Positions 63,841-64,000 of a stretch of DNA of 64,000 nt are shown one piece after another. The first letter of the stretch is position 1. Every line of letters begins with the position of its first letter. The translations under genes were made by a program, and so were the position numbers. The stretch comes from Rhodocyclales bacterium GT-UBC. GTDB lineage: Bacteria > Pseudomonadota > Gammaproteobacteria > Burkholderiales > Rhodocyclaceae. Location of the stretch: the NCBI GenBank assembly GCA_003583745.1, contig QXPY01000011.1:165151-229150 (forward strand), written 5' to 3'. The notes beneath the pieces were generated by a model that saw only the letters and a program-made list of their open reading frames with translations, was not told the origin of the DNA and searched no databases.

Positions 63841-64000
63841 CATCCCGTATATGGACTCCCCCAAAAAGCAAGGAAACTGATCGATAGGTTTGGCTGTATG
63901 AAAGCGCATGCAGTCGTATATCCGGCATCGATAGTGGGTTCTATTTGACCCGTGCCGACATGGAATCTGCCCACGGAGCGCCAATCGGTACGAGCGGCAG
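63835..64000 (+). other. Start of attC4 and unassigned end of window
   Basis: R'' GGCTAAC at 63835-63841 pairs correctly with cassette 4's leading TTAGCC, but no matching hairpin or consensus GTTRRRY follows before the window ends. The remaining 160 bases contain no clear gene. Either attC4 is long or it has been interrupted. Confidence 0.5.

Overview
The window is GC-rich bacterial chromosome with closely packed genes. Its gene families point to a betaproteobacterium, most likely Rhodocyclales (Dechloromonas/Azonexus-like): PsrA/FadP-type TetR control of fatty-acid genes, an SHP/DHC/cytochrome b561 cluster next to a QseBC-like pair, many c-type cytochromes, many PAS-GGDEF-EAL and chemotaxis proteins, and a chromosomal integron. 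This placement is inferred from gene content only.

Layout. 1-1580: 3' end of gltX, then a strong promoter and two identical tandem copies of tRNA-Ala(GGC)-Glu(UUC)-Asp(GUC) ending in a terminator. 1592-7120: a DUF2461 protein, two small proteins sharing a C-terminal tail, a FolB-like/DHFR-like pair and a large PAS-GGDEF-EAL protein. 7132-15922: fatty-acid block 1 (TetR regulator, FadE, FadI-like thiolase, DegV protein, FadJ-like multienzyme, FadL). 15921-19437: SHP, diheme cytochrome c, cytochrome b561 and a QseBC-like pair behind four 11-bp TTAA repeats. 19547-25233: Zur, a perfect 26-bp palindrome, and a likely zinc-starvation operon (COG0523 GTPase, DUF1624 membrane protein, TonB-dependent receptor, DUF1826 protein). 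25654-29996: LysR, YqhD-like alcohol dehydrogenase, SDR and Bcr/CflA exporter. 30355-32573: lysA and a divergent ArgP-type regulator. 32729-43446: two chemoreceptors, a PAS-GGDEF-EAL protein and FKBP around a cytochrome locus (periplasmic cytochrome c, outer-membrane cytochrome-porin with a Cyc2-like N-terminus, divergent NapC/NirT tetraheme quinol dehydrogenase, TctDE-like two-component system). 43561-49346: heavy-metal RND efflux operon. 49362-51392: hybrid kinase with a haem-binding sensor domain. 51495-61184: fatty-acid block 2 (FadN-type multienzyme, thiolase, hot-dog protein, chalcone-isomerase-like protein, FadD, nitronate monooxygenase-like protein, acyl-CoA dehydrogenase, DUF1304). 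61204-64000: integron integrase, attI and four cassettes.

How it fits together. The two fatty-acid blocks lie about 37 kb apart but share one operator, TCAAAC-N4-GTTTGA. It abuts the -10 box of the tetR gene and of block 2, and lies upstream of fadL, so the TetR protein probably represses uptake (FadL), activation (FadD) and beta-oxidation together and also itself. The most notable candidate systems are the quinol-to-outer-membrane cytochrome conduit at 34.5-37.1 kb, the fatty-acid regulon with DegV and chalcone-isomerase-like proteins inside its operons, the QseB/PmrA-type box repeated at three places, and the chromosomal integron with unknown cassette genes.
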